Assembly (NCBI GenBank): GCA_030704615.1
Contig: CM060734.1
Location: 8,246,001-8,310,000 of the forward strand
Direction of reading: 5' to 3'
Origin: Takakia lepidozioides
Taxonomy: Eukaryota; Streptophyta; Takakiopsida; Takakiales; Takakiaceae
DNA length: 64,000 nucleotides
Made by a program: the position numbers and the translations under genes. Below, in pieces: positions 1 through 11,189 of this stretch. The first letter of the stretch is position 1. Each line of letters begins with the position of its first letter. The notes beneath the pieces were generated by a model. That model was given only the letters and a program-made list of their open reading frames with translations. It was not told the DNA's origin and did not search any database.

Positions 1-125
1 GATGACGCGTTACCTTCAGCCTCCCACCAACAAACATGAGATCATTTCAGAAGCGCTTCAAGTGACGAACGAAATGGTTCATCTGACATCATCCAAATGT
101 TGAACATGCTGAGGTCTTCTGTAAT

Positions 126-857
126 GTGTTCTGCTTCATAATGCGGTGCTTCTCTTACACACACCTATTTGTTCCATTTTGCACTAATCACACTTTCATG
201 CTATACGCATTGCAAGGTTTCTTGCAACTATTCCAAACAAGGCCTTCTGGTTTGTCCAGTATGAAGCGAATCAAAGAGATGGAGGATCTACGAGTGAAGA
301 GCACTACGATACTACAGAAGCAAACAATTGCCACTCCACAGGTAGTGCAGCTGTTGAAAGACTTGAGGTTGGAGGGACTGTTGCACAAAGAATGGTCTTT
401 GCATCATCGAGATTTGATGATCCAGTTCATCAAGAACTTTGAGCCAAAGACAGGAGCTACGCAGGTGAAGGGTGTGGATATACAAGTTACTCCGCAGTAC
501 TTGCAGCAGCTTTTTTATTTACCATCTGGTACAGTGAGCGTGGATGAGCACAGGGCAAGATTGCAAATGGTGAATCTTTTCCAAGAAAAGAAAATTTTCA
601 AGACCCAGGGATATACTTGCACAAAAGCCGAGTATCCAGGTTTGAGGGAAATAGGCCAGATACTAAACAAAAAAGAAAAAGTTTGACGCCTTCCGAAGGG
701 AGCGTAACTTATGGTGTCACTTCACCACAAAGAGCTACTGCCTTCCAACTGAAAGGTGGACACCTTCATGCTGCCAGTATGCTGGGACGTGTCCTTTGTC
801 GTATGGATTGCTCTGTGTACAAGGTGCAGTATGCGAATACTGGAATGTGCAGTAGGA
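126..857 (+). pseudogene. Transposon-associated ORF with one frameshift
   Basis: The reading frame is open to the stop at 684-686, and coding similarity then resumes in another frame with FDAFRRERNLWCHFTTKSY up to a stop near 857. The slip lies in the A-rich run at about 669-681. The central motif LHKEWSLHHRDLMIQF, followed by a GVDIQVTPQYLQQLF-like stretch, resembles the N-terminal region of 'plant mobile domain'-type proteins carried by plant DNA transposons; this is recall, not a search. A second, more decayed copy of the WCHF...YCLP segment lies at 62,285-62,390, so the family is repeated within the window. The first Met is uncertain; coding-like sequence starts near 260. Function unknown. 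Confidence 0.45.
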
Positions 858-861
858 CCCT

Positions 862-1313
862 TCCCACTGGGACACAGAACTTGCAATCTTGTAAAGACAT
901 CACATTTGCAGAACAGTGTCAATGTATTGGTAGCAAATCGGAGTCTTCTCATAAAGGTGGACGAAAACGCCAGGATAGGCTGCGAAATCACCACAAAATG
1001 AATGAAGAACAGTAACAAGGAAGCACTATGCAGTATACAGACCAATAACGGCGCTGAAATAGGCCACAATGCCCGTGTATCTCCACACAATGTATGCTTT
1101 CCTCGGATCCATTAATAGACATAACCAAAATTAAAAAAACATGCCCATGCCATTCACGGCCAAAAACCACATTCTCATGTATTGCGGCACCAAAATGCAC
1201 CTGAAGCCATGGCGGTATGGCACCACCAAATGTATAATTCATGACAAAAAAAATAGGGTGCAAGAAGATGAATGTAATATAATTGCCACTTTCTCCTTCC
1301 CGAATGTGGAATG
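862..1313. other. No gene recognised
   Basis: Sequence between the 3' end of the transposon ORF and the MULE C-terminus. Short ORFs on both strands show no recognisable domain. It may be the 3' flank of either element. Confidence 0.4.
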
Positions 1314-2066
1314 TCAAGCAGTCCGACCTGTATCCTGCCGTAGGGCCTTGTGCAGCTCGTTGAAGCTCAATGTTGGAACATGGATGAAGACGTCCACTGC
1401 GGATATGCAACTCATGCACTTCAGAAAAATGTAATAAAGGTGTTTGCAGGGGACGTATGCTGCATTCTTCGATTCCATAACAAGGAAGTCCTCACAGTTG
1501 CAGGCTGGGTACTGAGAAACCGTGATTGCATACATGACACTGCGCGCAGCAGACCCGGCTGTTGACAACTGAAATATGCGCCCCATCCCGGGGTGAGAAA
1601 CATCCTTGCAACCTTGCACTATGCAGGGCATTGCAAGAGCGTTGGCCATCCTGGTGTCGTTTGCCTTTGTTGGTGGCCGCCGTCTTTTCAGTTTCCCCCA
1701 CCGATGGGTGGGCCAAGCTGCGGGGTCACCCACCGGTATGCGAGGTGAAGAGTTTCTTGTGGGAGGAGGATGACGACTGGGAATTGGATTTCGCGGAACG
1801 TCTGTCCTCTCCACCAGTCGAAACCCCGCACATCCTAGAGCGTCTGCCTCCTCCAGGATAAGATCTGTACCAGTTGCCACATGCTAGACTGCTGGTGGTT
1901 CAGGCATGCCTTGTACACCATACTTGGGCTTGCCGAACACACACGACATGATGTCGTGCTTGCAGAACCAGAACTCCTTCAGTGTGGCCTCCACAAACTT
2001 TGCACACACAAATCTCCTTGTGAAGCAAGGGGCAGGCACACCACCTTGCGGGCTCCTCCGAATCAT
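1314..2066 (-). pseudogene. MULE C-terminus with SWIM zinc finger
   Basis: Two adjoining minus frames. 2066-1884 carries GGVPAPCFTRRF and FWFCKHDIMSCVFGKP; 1880-1314 carries the SWIM finger CNCEDF...CKHLYYIFLKC. SWIM fingers terminate many MULE transposases and are thought to help bind DNA. The first piece has a diverged homologue inside an exon of the M16 peptidase at about 56,951-57,083. Substitutions there preserve the Cys/Trp residues on the minus strand, which supports it being transposon protein. A stop and frame change separate the two parts. Confidence 0.65.
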
Positions 2067-2217
2067 CTCATTGCATCTCTAGTTGGTGTCGACACGAACA
2101 GTACAACATTTGCCACGAAATGACGGACGGGTCCGTGCAATTCTCCACTGCGAGGCCGACACATCTTGCTCCATGACTGGGATGCTGTATTGGGTAACGA
2201 TAATAGGAGCAACATGC

Positions 2218-2780
2218 TCATCCTTGGGATGTTGTCCCGAGTCTCGCAGCGATTCCATGGATGTTGCAGGAGAGGGGGTATGAGTCCTGTTTGGGAGGAG
2301 GCGTGGGACGCAACATCGTTGCGCCCTGAGGTTGAGTGCGGATGTTCATATCTGATCTCCATGAATCGTCGTCGCCTCCGGGCATGTCTTCAATTCTTCT
2401 CTTCACCGGCCGGCTGCGGACATCGCCCTCCAAGCAGTTCCCCCAACTGTGTAACGACATTGACCTTATTGTTTCCTGCAATGCAGCAATCCATTTTTTT
2501 GGATCGGTGGAATGATGCGCCGCCCTCATCAGCATCTCCTGCCTGTTTGGTCCGATACCCCATTGCTTTCCTCCCAGAAACTGGTAGTAACCAGATTGTT
2601 GCATGATGGCCCTCACAATATCTTCTATTGTTGCTGTCAACATGCCAACGAGATATGCCGCAGAGGAACCACGCCAGGAAGAGTGCACCGATTCGGCCAT
2701 GTTCGTCGTCGGCATATCCGTGTCATCCTCCAAGCTCATGTCTTGTTGAAGGAAATTAGAAATGTCACTCATTGTGGAGA
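2218..2780 (-). CDS. MULE transposase, C-terminal half exon
   Basis: This minus-strand segment begins after an AG acceptor (CAATGAG/TGACAT). It contains TTNMAESVHSSWRGSS, the conserved 'NxxES.N..' block that follows the catalytic Glu in MULE transposases, then a basic Pro/Asp-rich tail (PVKRRIEDMPGGDDDSW). It is separated from the preceding exon by a short putative intron. The enclosing open frame extends upstream to 2811. Confidence 0.65.
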
Positions 2781-2825
2781 ATGTCCAAGCACAAAACAGA
2801 ACAATTGTCAAGTACAGAAATGTGT

Positions 2826-3130
2826 TACCTGTCTCATGTAGTCTCCAAACTGGCGGAATCTATAGTGCCACCACGCAAGCCACATTTGCAGTTCTGGCTG
2901 ATCTTTCACATCCATTGCCCCTGAAGACACCCACTAAGCGCGTATGGTTGCAAACTCGGTCTCCGCGTCGTTGATGGAATTCGCATTTTTCCACGCAAGG
3001 CATATACTGATATGATCCTGCCGGTGGCGTGACGCCACGAACCTTTTCGTATTTTGCATCAAACTCTGCATGAAGTGAAACCCGCAAGATCTCTCCTTAC
3101 CTTCCAATTGGAGTCTTTGGGTCGTCCCCA
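2826..3130 (-). pseudogene. MULE transposase continuation with one stop
   Basis: The minus frame reads ERSCGFHFMQSLMQNTK and later ends FRQFGDYMRQ, followed by GTAACA, a plausible splice donor. The SCxFHxxQ motif directly after the second Asp region is normal in MULE transposases. A TAG interrupts the frame near 2937, so this copy cannot make full-length protein without readthrough. It links the 683-residue ORF to the next exon. Confidence 0.65.
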
Positions 3131-5148
3131 TATACCCTTCTCACTGCAGCCCAGTTCGCCTGGGCATTGTCAGCCATGAAGCCCCTAAAATCGGGAGGGG
3201 GTAACTTTGCTCTTGCCATTTGCTCATTAATTCCGCGCCACATATGCAACTCTGAATCTGTGTCTTCTCCTTTCATTTCGCAGATAGCAATGGTCATCAA
3301 CTTTCTACAATGTGGGTCGTATACATGTGCCCCCATTGTCACCCAATCATGGTTGGTAATTCGCCTGATGTGGTCGAACATGACCCAGCAATTTGAGAGG
3401 TCTCCACTGGTCATCCGCTTCACCAAATCGACACTGCTCCCCGGTCTGCACATGGACATCGTAAATATGAAGCACATGTCCGTCTCTGAGCCTTGACCAG
3501 GAAAGAAGCTGCCCTGGATGAAGTCGTAGCCGCATGTGCGCTTCACTTCCAAGATGGAGTGCATGTCTGATCCTCTTCCAATTCGTTTCTTGCAGCCGAC
3601 AATGTGGTTCCTGACATTGGGGCTGCATACATGGGAGACAGCTTCCAGCAGCTCCTTCATATCCCCCTCGCCCAACTTCTCTCTTGTGTTTCCGTCCTCC
3701 GACATTATTCTGCCTATTGCAATTCTATGTGCGGATGCGAGCTGTATCTGCTTTGGTTTTGCTCCCGGCCTCAACCTCACCTCCTCCTTGATAATATCGT
3801 GGGCTTGTTGAAAAGCGACTCTGCAATTGCCTCTGGCGACGGGGTGGTCATGCTTTCCGATGTGAATGCATGCTCTGGTGCACGCTGGGCTGACGGTCCC
3901 GACGTAGTACTGTTTGGCGTTGCACACTGCCATGCACGTAGGGGCTACGTTGCAATGGGCACACTTGAAAGTCCCTACAAGAACTCTACCTTGAGGCCAA
4001 AATGGGGTCGACGAATTGCCAATCCAGTCTGTTTCATTCCGGGTGCCTTTGCTCGTGTAGTGGTAACATGTGCTCGAGAAACATTTAAGATGTCCAGCAC
4101 ACAATACATATCTCACTTGAACTCCATCACCCAGATTGGACGATGAAGTTTTGGTGACACACCATGGGTGGCCGTCATGTTTCCTGTTCATTCCTACCAG
4201 CATGCGGTCTGGGCCTGCGCCTGGCGGCACTAGAGGGAACTTGTAGATAACATTCCCATCCACAACTTCAGGCAAAGTTTCCACAAAATGGATTGGAGTT
4301 TTGTCGTAATCAAGCCTAAGAAGGTCACTGGAGTGGGAACCCGCTGTCTTCATCCTCCACAATATGTCGATTACTGAGCGGACGGAAGTTGAGTCCGAGG
4401 GTGTGTGCTCATTGTCTGCCAACATCTGCGCACTCCTAATGACGGACGACTTCGATACATACGATGGAAGGACCATACAATCTTCATTGTCACTGGATAA
4501 GTTGTGGACGACTGTTTCCCTGCAAAGTGCACCCACTGACGAGCGATGGAGCGGCAAATCCTCGGTTTCCCTTTTCACATGTTTGGGCTTCTCTGCTTGT
4601 GAAGAGGTGCCCACATCCCTCATGGCAGACTTCACATCTTGCACGCCAGACCCTCTTGTGGAAGGAGGATCAACCAAGTTCCAGCGTGGGAACTCTTTAG
4701 GCACAATTTCACTAATTGCACTGTACCGGATGGATTCAGAAGTTGGGAGCCGCCACTCTTTGTCCTTTCCGAAATCTGCATGCAGAATGATGGCACTTTC
4801 CAGAAAATTCCCATAAGCATCCTTCGTCTCATCCTCCAAAAACACCGTTCCGGGGCGGAGCCCGAACATCACACACAAGTACTGCTCAGTGACAATTGCA
4901 AATCCTTGGTCGCAGGGTATTTTAGCTTTCAGAGAATCAGGATGGAAGTACACGTTTACCCAAACACGGGAGTCCATGTTGAAGACAACAACTCTCGGTA
5001 GGCTCCGCAGCGAAGTCCTGCAATGAGAAGAGTGTGTCCTACATAATACCACAATCATTTTCTGGAGGATTCTGTATCCAACAGGATGGGTGATCAGTGC
5101 AGGTATGGATGAAGGTGTGTAATGTACTTGACAAATACGGACGACCAC
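3097..5148 (-). CDS. MULE transposase, N-terminal and DDE core part
   Basis: A 683-residue open frame. Residues roughly 335-460 hold a Cys/His-rich zinc-binding region (CAGHLKCFSSTCYHY, then CAHCN...C...H.H) typical of the domain preceding MULE catalytic cores. The core shows the expected acidic pair, VMFDHIRRIT and GFMADNAQANWAAV, about 75 residues apart; the DNxxAxxxAV arrangement is the second catalytic Asp of MULE enzymes. The protein would bind the element's termini and cut and rejoin DNA in the nucleus. The frame ends at GDDPKTPIGR and homology continues at once in another frame (KERSCGFHFMQSLM), so a small indel lies near 3100. The C-terminal catalytic Glu region falls after that break. 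Confidence 0.8.
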   Translation of the reverse strand: MVVRICQVHYTPSSIPALITHPVGYRILQKMIVVLCRTHSSHCRTSLRSLPRVVVFNMDSRVWVNVYFHPDSLKAKIPCDQGFAIVTEQYLCVMFGLRPGTVFLEDETKDAYGNFLESAIILHADFGKDKEWRLPTSESIRYSAISEIVPKEFPRWNLVDPPSTRGSGVQDVKSAMRDVGTSSQAEKPKHVKRETEDLPLHRSSVGALCRETVVHNLSSDNEDCMVLPSYVSKSSVIRSAQMLADNEHTPSDSTSVRSVIDILWRMKTAGSHSSDLLRLDYDKTPIHFVETLPEVVDGNVIYKFPLVPPGAGPDRMLVGMNRKHDGHPWCVTKTSSSNLGDGVQVRYVLCAGHLKCFSSTCYHYTSKGTRNETDWIGNSSTPFWPQGRVLVGTFKCAHCNVAPTCMAVCNAKQYYVGTVSPACTRACIHIGKHDHPVARGNCRVAFQQAHDIIKEEVRLRPGAKPKQIQLASAHRIAIGRIMSEDGNTREKLGEGDMKELLEAVSHVCSPNVRNHIVGCKKRIGRGSDMHSILEVKRTCGYDFIQGSFFPGQGSETDMCFIFTMSMCRPGSSVDLVKRMTSGDLSNCWVMFDHIRRITNHDWVTMGAHVYDPHCRKLMTIAICEMKGEDTDSELHMWRGINEQMARAKLPPPDFRGFMADNAQANWAAVRRVYGDDPKTPIGR

Positions 5149-5215
5149 AGCAAATTCACATCGGAAATTGGGTGCCTGAATTGTGATGTACCATCAGTTG
5201 GGCTTCAATAAATCA

Positions 5216-5620
5216 GGCCTTCTCATGAATTTCGGCACCGAAATCCGGATGAACATGTCTGTCATGTAACAGTTTTGGAAGCGACGGGATGACTTCTGGC
5301 GACGAAATTCGGAATTAGTTCACCTCATGAAACTGAGCTAGCACCCGATGGATGGATTTCGGTGCCGAAATTTGGATGAACATGTTCTTCATGAAATTGT
5401 TTCTGCACATAAATGATGAATTTTGGCGTCAAAATATGGATGAATGTGTTCATGATGAGAGTCATGATTCACCACGTGTAAGGATTTCGGTGCCGAAATC
5501 CGGATGACAGTAACCCTGAAACGACAATAGGGATGAATTTCGGCACCGAAATTCATTGTTCGCATGGAAAAAATATTATTGGAGGGAGGACGGTGGATGA
5601 ATTTCGGCGCCAAAAATCAT
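5216..5620. repeat. Array of TTTCGG-NN-CCGAAA palindromes at MULE end
   Basis: At least six irregularly spaced units, about 45-130 bp apart, each with an ATTTCGGTGCCGAAAT-type inverted repeat followed by a GGATGAACATGT-like spacer. Units are seen near 5226, 5357, 5416, 5487, 5535 and 5600. They sit just upstream of the MULE transposase start, where subterminal binding sites for the transposase would be expected. Confidence 0.75.
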
Positions 5621-5625
5621 TCTTC

Positions 5626-6034
5626 TTCTGCTTGGCTGCCTCATCAGTAATACAATGGGCTTATGCCAAAGCATGGGAAGGGGAGCTGGCAAATACCCAT
5701 GCAGAGATTGAAGACGACTTCCATGTTTGGAACATGGTCACAAGCCATGAGGAGAGAAGGAAGTTAAAGGAGGAAGTGGGCAGAGTCAATCAAATCTCAA
5801 TAGATGAAGAGGATGGAGCAACTATTCGCTGGTGCAGTTTACGTGCCAGAATCACCCTGAGTCAAGAATTGTCAGATCTGCAGAGAAAGGATCTGGAAGG
5901 TTTGCTTCACCAAAACCAAGACTGCTTTGCTCTCAGTAAGGCAGACCTAGGTTTTTGCTCAGTTGTTGAACATGTCATTGATACTCAAGGGTTTCCCCCT
6001 TGTAGAAGTCAGCCCAATCGCCTGTCTCAGTTAG
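5626..6034 (+). pseudogene. Ty3/gypsy pol fragment (segment before reverse transcriptase)
   Basis: The reading frame contains RITLSQELSDLQRKDLEGLL, then DCFALSKADLGFCSVVEHVI and FPPCRSQPNRLSQ. The pattern 'L..L...DCFA.....LG....VEH.IDT....P.R..P.RLS' is the well-known lead-in to the gypsy reverse transcriptase. The match stops abruptly at about 6034, where a CACTA-like MITE begins. No RT, integrase or LTR was found nearby, so this is a truncated relic. Confidence 0.75.
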
Positions 6035-6686
6035 CTACAACAGGATGAGGTTTTTTCGACTGTCTGTTTCACTATTTTCATAGTCGTATCAGGCATGTTT
6101 TACTACACCCTGCATAGTCGAACTAGGCGAGTCGAAACAGGCATGCAGTGAAACAGCTTTCACTGTGGTGGAGCCCACTATTTTTTCGGGTAGGATGTCG
6201 GGCAGTGAAACGTTTCACTATACCAATACAGTAAGAAGTTTCACTATGGAGTTTTACTATGACGTGTATTAACGTGCCACAATACCATTACACGTTTAGT
6301 TGACAAAAATACTACATAGTGGATAATGGTGTTGTAACTTTCACTATATAGTGAAACATAGACACCTAGTGTCATTTTACTACTATGGAGTTGTGATTTC
6401 AGGTCATTGATTTCAATTTTACTATGACGTGTACTAAACGGAGCCACTACATCAATACATGTGGACATACTTGTAGTTGAAAAAATTACTATATAGTGGA
6501 TGATTGGGTAATCACTTTCATCGTGTAGTGAAACAGATATATCAAATAGATAATTTTACTACTATATTGTTAGGATTTGGGTTATTCCTTTTACTATATA
6601 GGGAAATATTTTGACTGTGTAGTAAAATAAATTGCTTATAAATACCAACCCGGTTGACGTGTAGTCGTACTTATTACCTTGTAGTG
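6033..6686. mobile_element. CACTA-derived MITE with TTTCACTAT repeats
   Basis: About 650 bp, AT-rich, with many copies of TTTCACTAT / ATAGTGAAA. The right end reads ...ACCTTGTAGTG, the reverse complement of CACTACAAGG; the left end reads GCTACAACAGGATGAGG, a decayed match. Its left 170 bp resembles the right end of the CACTA element at 37,520-43,353, sharing GGCATGCAGTGAA and CGAGTCG-like motifs in the same order. No coding capacity was found. Three-base flanks GTT/GCT match imperfectly. Confidence 0.6.
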
Positions 6687-6803
6687 GCTACATATATATA
6701 GAGAGAAGACTCCGGCCAAAGCCAGCGTAACTAAGAGCCACTTCGCCTTACGGCTACTGCCCCCTTTCGGGGGTGGGCCCTATATATATATATATATTGA
6801 GTA
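6687..6803. other. GC-rich hairpin segment between TA runs
   Basis: A TATATATA run, then about 80 GC-rich bases with a CCCCCTTTCGGGGG stem-loop, then a second TATATATATAT run. No gene recognised. It may be a small non-autonomous element or a structured transcript remnant. Confidence 0.35.
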
Positions 6804-7049
6804 TGGTTAATTACCAACAAATGTTGTAGTCAGGAATTAATACTGCATAAACCAGTGACAAATGAAATGGTCTTTTATAGAAATGAAATGAAACAAAATG
6901 GTACTTTATAACGTTTGCGGAAAGCTCAAAGAGCTTATGGGACAAAATGGAAAAAAACAAGAGAGAACCCAAAAGCAACTACTGCTCAGGGGATTGCCTA
7001 AGGGTCAAGGCCTTGTGCAAATAAGCTGCCAAGCATTTCTGATCCTAGC

Positions 7050-7535
7050 TTCTCCTCATCTCTGTTACTTGTTTTTTTTGATATTTTTCTGTTGTCACAT
7101 TGGCAGTATCATGTCAAAGTCACTCCAAACTAGATTTACTCAACCAACTAACTTGCAGAATTCAACATAGAAATTTAGGGCCGATTCTGATAAGAGGGAA
7201 AAACAGGGTGAAATGTGCTGAAGAAGATGCCTTTCATTAGCAGTGCCTGATTTTATCAATTGTGTTGCTGTTGCCAGTTGACCATCTACCCATGCAGGTT
7301 TCTTGTAGCTATTGATCCACAGGGAATCATAGGTAATCTTGTGCTTGAAATCTGGCCCTCTTGGATGAATCTAGACCCACACTCTATCTCTGCTCCTTCA
7401 GCTATCCAACTCACCTTCTCACACTAGTTCCTATGCTCAATTGCATATGCTACTCTCTGTAATCCAATAGGCATTCACCTTTTTGCCTCGATTGGGCCAC
7501 CATTGACTGGGGTCAGAAAAATATTCATTCCAGTA
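7050..7535 (+). repeat. LINE-related segment, duplicated at 10.7-10.99 kb
   Basis: Two blocks, 7050-7210 and 7443-7535, match blocks at 10,800-10,985 and 10,697-10,790, but in the opposite order. Shared strings include TGTCAAAGTCACTCCAAAC and CCATTGACTGGGGT. The 7443-7535 block leads straight into the RNase H frame, so both are probably pieces of the same non-LTR retrotransposon family, rearranged in one copy. No intact frame spans them. Confidence 0.55.
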
Positions 7536-8089
7536 TGGACCAAGGCACCCCCCGCCCCATTACCCTACACAATATAACCTCCTATGACGCCTCCCCGGTT
7601 TACCTGGGGCTTACTTCCCCCAAATACCCCCCACTCCATTCACACTACACAGATGGCTCCCACTCTGGCTCCCATGCCGGATATGGCGTATACCATGCCG
7701 CCACTAACAAAGGGACTGCCCACCGTCTCCCCGGCCCCGCAACCATACTTCGTGCCGAACTTATGGCTATTTTTGAAGCTCTCTCACAATTAGCCTCGTT
7801 CCCACCACCATACTACATTTTCACGGATAGCCTAACCTCACTCTTCATACTTCGTAACCACCTTGCTTGTCCTTCCTCCCACCACCACCACCCCAATCGA
7901 GACCTTATCTCCGCAATCATCAACCTCGCTATCTCCATCGATAAACCCATTCATTTTCTCAAAGTTCGATCACATACTGGTATTAACGGCAACGAGGAGG
8001 CAGACCTCCTCGCCCAGCTGGGGGCCTCCAAACCCCCAGTTGAACCTCCGGCCGACCCCATTCACATTACTCATGCACATCCTTTCTAG
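7535..8089 (+). CDS. Non-LTR retrotransposon (LINE) RNase H domain
   Basis: The 184-residue frame is almost entirely a type I RNase H fold. It shows YTDGSHSGSHAGYG (first catalytic Asp), LRAELMAIFEAL (Glu), YIFTDSLTSLFIL (second Asp) and VRSHTGINGNEEADLLA (His and last Asp). All four carboxylates and the late His are present, so the domain could still be catalytic. Such domains follow the reverse transcriptase in plant LINEs and remove RNA from the hybrid. No reverse transcriptase is visible upstream, so the copy is truncated at its 5' side. Cytosine-rich codon use differs from the AT-rich flanks. Confidence 0.85.
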   Translation: MDQGTPRPITLHNITSYDASPVYLGLTSPKYPPLHSHYTDGSHSGSHAGYGVYHAATNKGTAHRLPGPATILRAELMAIFEALSQLASFPPPYYIFTDSLTSLFILRNHLACPSSHHHHPNRDLISAIINLAISIDKPIHFLKVRSHTGINGNEEADLLAQLGASKPPVEPPADPIHITHAHPF

Positions 8090-10690
8090 CTGATTCACCC
8101 GGTGCTTGACCCCCCAGAACCCCGGCCAATCCGGAACCTTCTTACTACCCTGACTAAAGAAGCCAACAGACAAGCCTCAGCTTCTCTCAGCCAAACTACA
8201 TATCCAAAAATGGACCCATTCCACTGTACTCCACCACAAAACACTTTGTAGGCCTTGGAGCCATAGAGTTTATAAAGAAGGATTTCCATATCACTTCGAA
8301 GCTATCGCCAATTATTTCACGTTTTAAGCTCGGAAGCTAAGTGGACTAACCCCCATAGGGTCCTAGGACCATGGGGATTCATTAAATCAACTAAAAAGAG
8401 CATTAGCTAAGAGTAAGGGCTGCCCAAAAGGGGCATCCACCCAAGCTAAAAGGAGGGCGATCTTAGGCGCCTTAAGGTGGTATTTTCCCTCACCTTGATT
8501 TTTGGTGCACTATTCATGTTCTTCCCTTAGCATGTGGGGGTAGGGGAAGGTTAGCTTAGCACATGTGAAAATTGAAACCATTGGAAAGGCCCCACTAAGG
8601 CTGTCATTTTGAGATGTCTCCCGGAGCCTGAGGAGTTGCGGCCCGGGAGTTCTTGCATAAGACAGAAAGGTATAGCCCAAAGACCAAGTGGGAAAGGCTT
8701 CCCTTGGGGTTAGGAGGTTGAAGATGACCAATTTTAACACCAACATGCCTATAGGATACATTAGTTTATGGTAGATGAGGATTCGAGAGCTAGGAACCAC
8801 TCAATTGGTTTAAATATTATTTTTTTGTTGCATAAGTGGTTGTTGGATGGGCCATTATAACTGCTATTTCATTCGTCCAAGGGGGGCATTGACCCCTTGG
8901 TCAACGTATTAACGAACAAGAATTTGGGGCGCTCCCATTGAGGAGAGCGGTTCCCCACCGTTCTCGGGTTAGGAGCGCGTTCCCATTACCCCTGGAGGTA
9001 ATTCTGGTATCTCTGGGATCCCCTGGAGATTCTCCACCTTTGAGAATTTTCTTACTTTTCCTTCTTTTAATTTTTTTTATTGGTTTTCTGCCACTGTATA
9101 AATCTGGAAATTAGCCAATATGGTTTAGGAGTTTCTAACATCTCCCTTAAAGTTGTGAATTGAGTCTTTAAGGGGATTTAGCCCTTCGTAGGGGTGGTTA
9201 TCCAGGAATTGGAGGGGCAGTGGGAAGAGGTGCCCCCTCTTCCTCCCTAAATTCGGTAGACGCCTTGTGAAGGGACCACAAGAGGATCCCGGCTATAGGC
9301 ACCTCGGGAATTTAGGCCTGTAGGAACTTTTAGCAAATAAGTACGACTTGGAAGGCAATTCATATATATAAAAAACCATAAACAGACCGTAGGACGTAGG
9401 AACGCAACTTGCCCTGTGAAGAAGATTGAACTTTTCTTTGCCAGTAGAATTAGAATTTTGTTCACCGATTCCGCCACTAACACGCCGCGGATCCCCTGCA
9501 CTAACCGCAGTCGGGTGGGCGTTCGTCGAGCCCAACCCATTCCGCTACACACCTTGACCCCTCCTAGCTAGTATGTTGTCGCCCTAGCCGCGCTCGTCCA
9601 GGGCTCGTCAGATACCGTGAGGGAAATTCATACATAGACTGTGAGAAGACTGAAAATGGAAAGACAGCCCAAAACTAGAATTCAGATCTCATCGCTGACA
9701 AGAAAACCTAGTACACAACGATAAGTATGGGTGATACAAGAAACCAAAGGGAAGACTCACTAGCAAGCAGAATGGAGAATGTTGCATGGATGGAAATAAA
9801 AACAAAAATGAAAGCAAAGGAAAAAAAGGACATCTGCAGGCATGACATCAACACTATTCAGTGTACGCTAGATCAGAGCCAGTGGACAAAAAAAGATGGA
9901 AACCTAAGAGCAAGGCAAGACAAAGGATCATCATGGAGCAAGATGGGATAACAATGTTGCATCCTACCAATGTTTGAAAAGTGTGGATAAAAGACAAAGG
10001 CAAGGGAGAGTTTCATGAGCAGAAACCAGCCTACATTCAGGAGGTGGGGAGCTGGACAACTGAGAATGAAGCGACCCATTGGATCACCCTTGAGCAAAGG
10101 CATGTAACAATACTGAATAGATTCAACTTTGCCAAGGCTCTGGATGGTTGTGGAAAAGTAAAAGGAAAAAGAATTGCTGGACTGAACACTTATCTTTGTG
10201 GAAGTGATGAGAACATTTGCATAGTGGGCATCCATACAGAACTGCACATGTAAGCATTCAAGAATATTGCTATCTCCACAAGTGTGTCAGAAAAATGACA
10301 GCCCTCTTCACTCCACATGGTGCAAACTAGACCTGGAGTCACTAGTAAGAGAAATTTGGAATATGCTCTGAAACAAGATGAAAGAGATTAAATCAACATT
10401 TCAAGAAGCTGTGATGAAGCAGGAAAATGGTGTCTAGTGAACAAGCACAAATGACGATGTTGAATAGTTCAAGTTCTATAAGGATTCATGATGGGCTGAA
10501 AGCAGGTCAGGAAGTCTGTCTTTGGGAGATCATCTGTGAAAAACAGCCAGCACATTGCAGTAAGAGATAAAAAGGAGAGATCAAGGGACAACCAATACAA
10601 CAAGAGAAGGGCATCAAGGGTAAAGATGGCTTACCACAAAGGGATAGAGCACATCTTCACCAGCAAAACACCCCAACCCTAATTATTACA
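8090..10690. other. No gene recognised; LINE tail then unassigned sequence
   Basis: The first ~300 bp probably belong to the LINE C-terminal region (frames with LTKEANRQASASLSQ). From 8400 to 10,690 I see only short ORFs on both strands, with no domain, terminal repeat or RNA gene I can defend. The GC-rich piece at 8900-9600 and the purine-rich piece at 9650-10,680 differ in composition, suggesting at least two different old elements. Confidence 0.4.
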
Positions 10691-10696
10691 ATAGTT

Positions 10697-10985
10697 CCAA
10701 TTCTGAATTGCATATGCTTTTCTCTGTAGGCATTCATCTGTCTCCATTGTCCCGCCATTGACTGGGGTTGGAAAAGTGTTCATTCCAAAGCTTCTCCTCA
10801 TCTCTCTTACCTGTTTTTGGATAGTTTCATGTTGCCACATCGGCAGTAACTTGTCAAAGTCACTCCAAACCACCATAGATCCACCCAACGAGCTAACTTA
10901 CAAAATTCATTATGCATCTCACGGCCGAGTCTGATGAGAGGGCAAAACAGGCTAAAATAGGTCGAAGAAGAAGGTGCCCTCACCA
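10697..10985 (+). repeat. Second, rearranged copy of the LINE-related segment
   Basis: Diverged copy of the 7050-7535 blocks, with block order swapped. Contains GCCATTGACTGGGGT and TTGTCAAAGTCACTCCAAAC. Frames suggest coding remnants (GKVFIPKLLLISLTCFWIV) but are broken. Confidence 0.5.
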
Positions 10986-11189
10986 CATTGTCCTTGACCT
11001 TGTGACATGACCTATGGAGGATTTAACCGACCATCAACCCAAAATGACCTCTTGTGTGTGCTGCTCGTGTCTGTAGTCAGGTAATGTCGGATTGGTCTGT
11101 GAGAATCACCACAGTGCAGCTAAGCAGGCAGAGATTGAAACACGGCCTGCTTTCATTTGATGGCTCAACGTATATGAATTTGGTTGGTT

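Larger units (their letters stand above)
1314..5620 (-). mobile_element. Mutator-like (MULE) DNA transposon, decayed
   Basis: The transposase is encoded on the minus strand from about 5148 to 1314, and the palindrome array at 5216-5620 lies just upstream of its start. The order, read on the minus strand, is N-terminal region, Cys/His-rich domain, DDE core, a TTNMAESVHSSW region, and a C-terminal SWIM finger (CNCEDF...CKH). This is the canonical MULE order. In-frame stops and frameshifts show the copy is probably inactive. No second terminal repeat or 9-bp target duplication was recognised, so the boundaries are approximate. Confidence 0.8.

Noticed and set aside
8300-8345. 5S rRNA-like TTTTAAGCTCGGAAGCTAAG
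   Set aside because: Resemblance limited to about 20 bases; the rest of a 5S gene is absent.
9247-9552. Two overlapping minus ORFs of 80-101 codons
   Set aside because: No recognisable domain, no repeats elsewhere, composition shift only.
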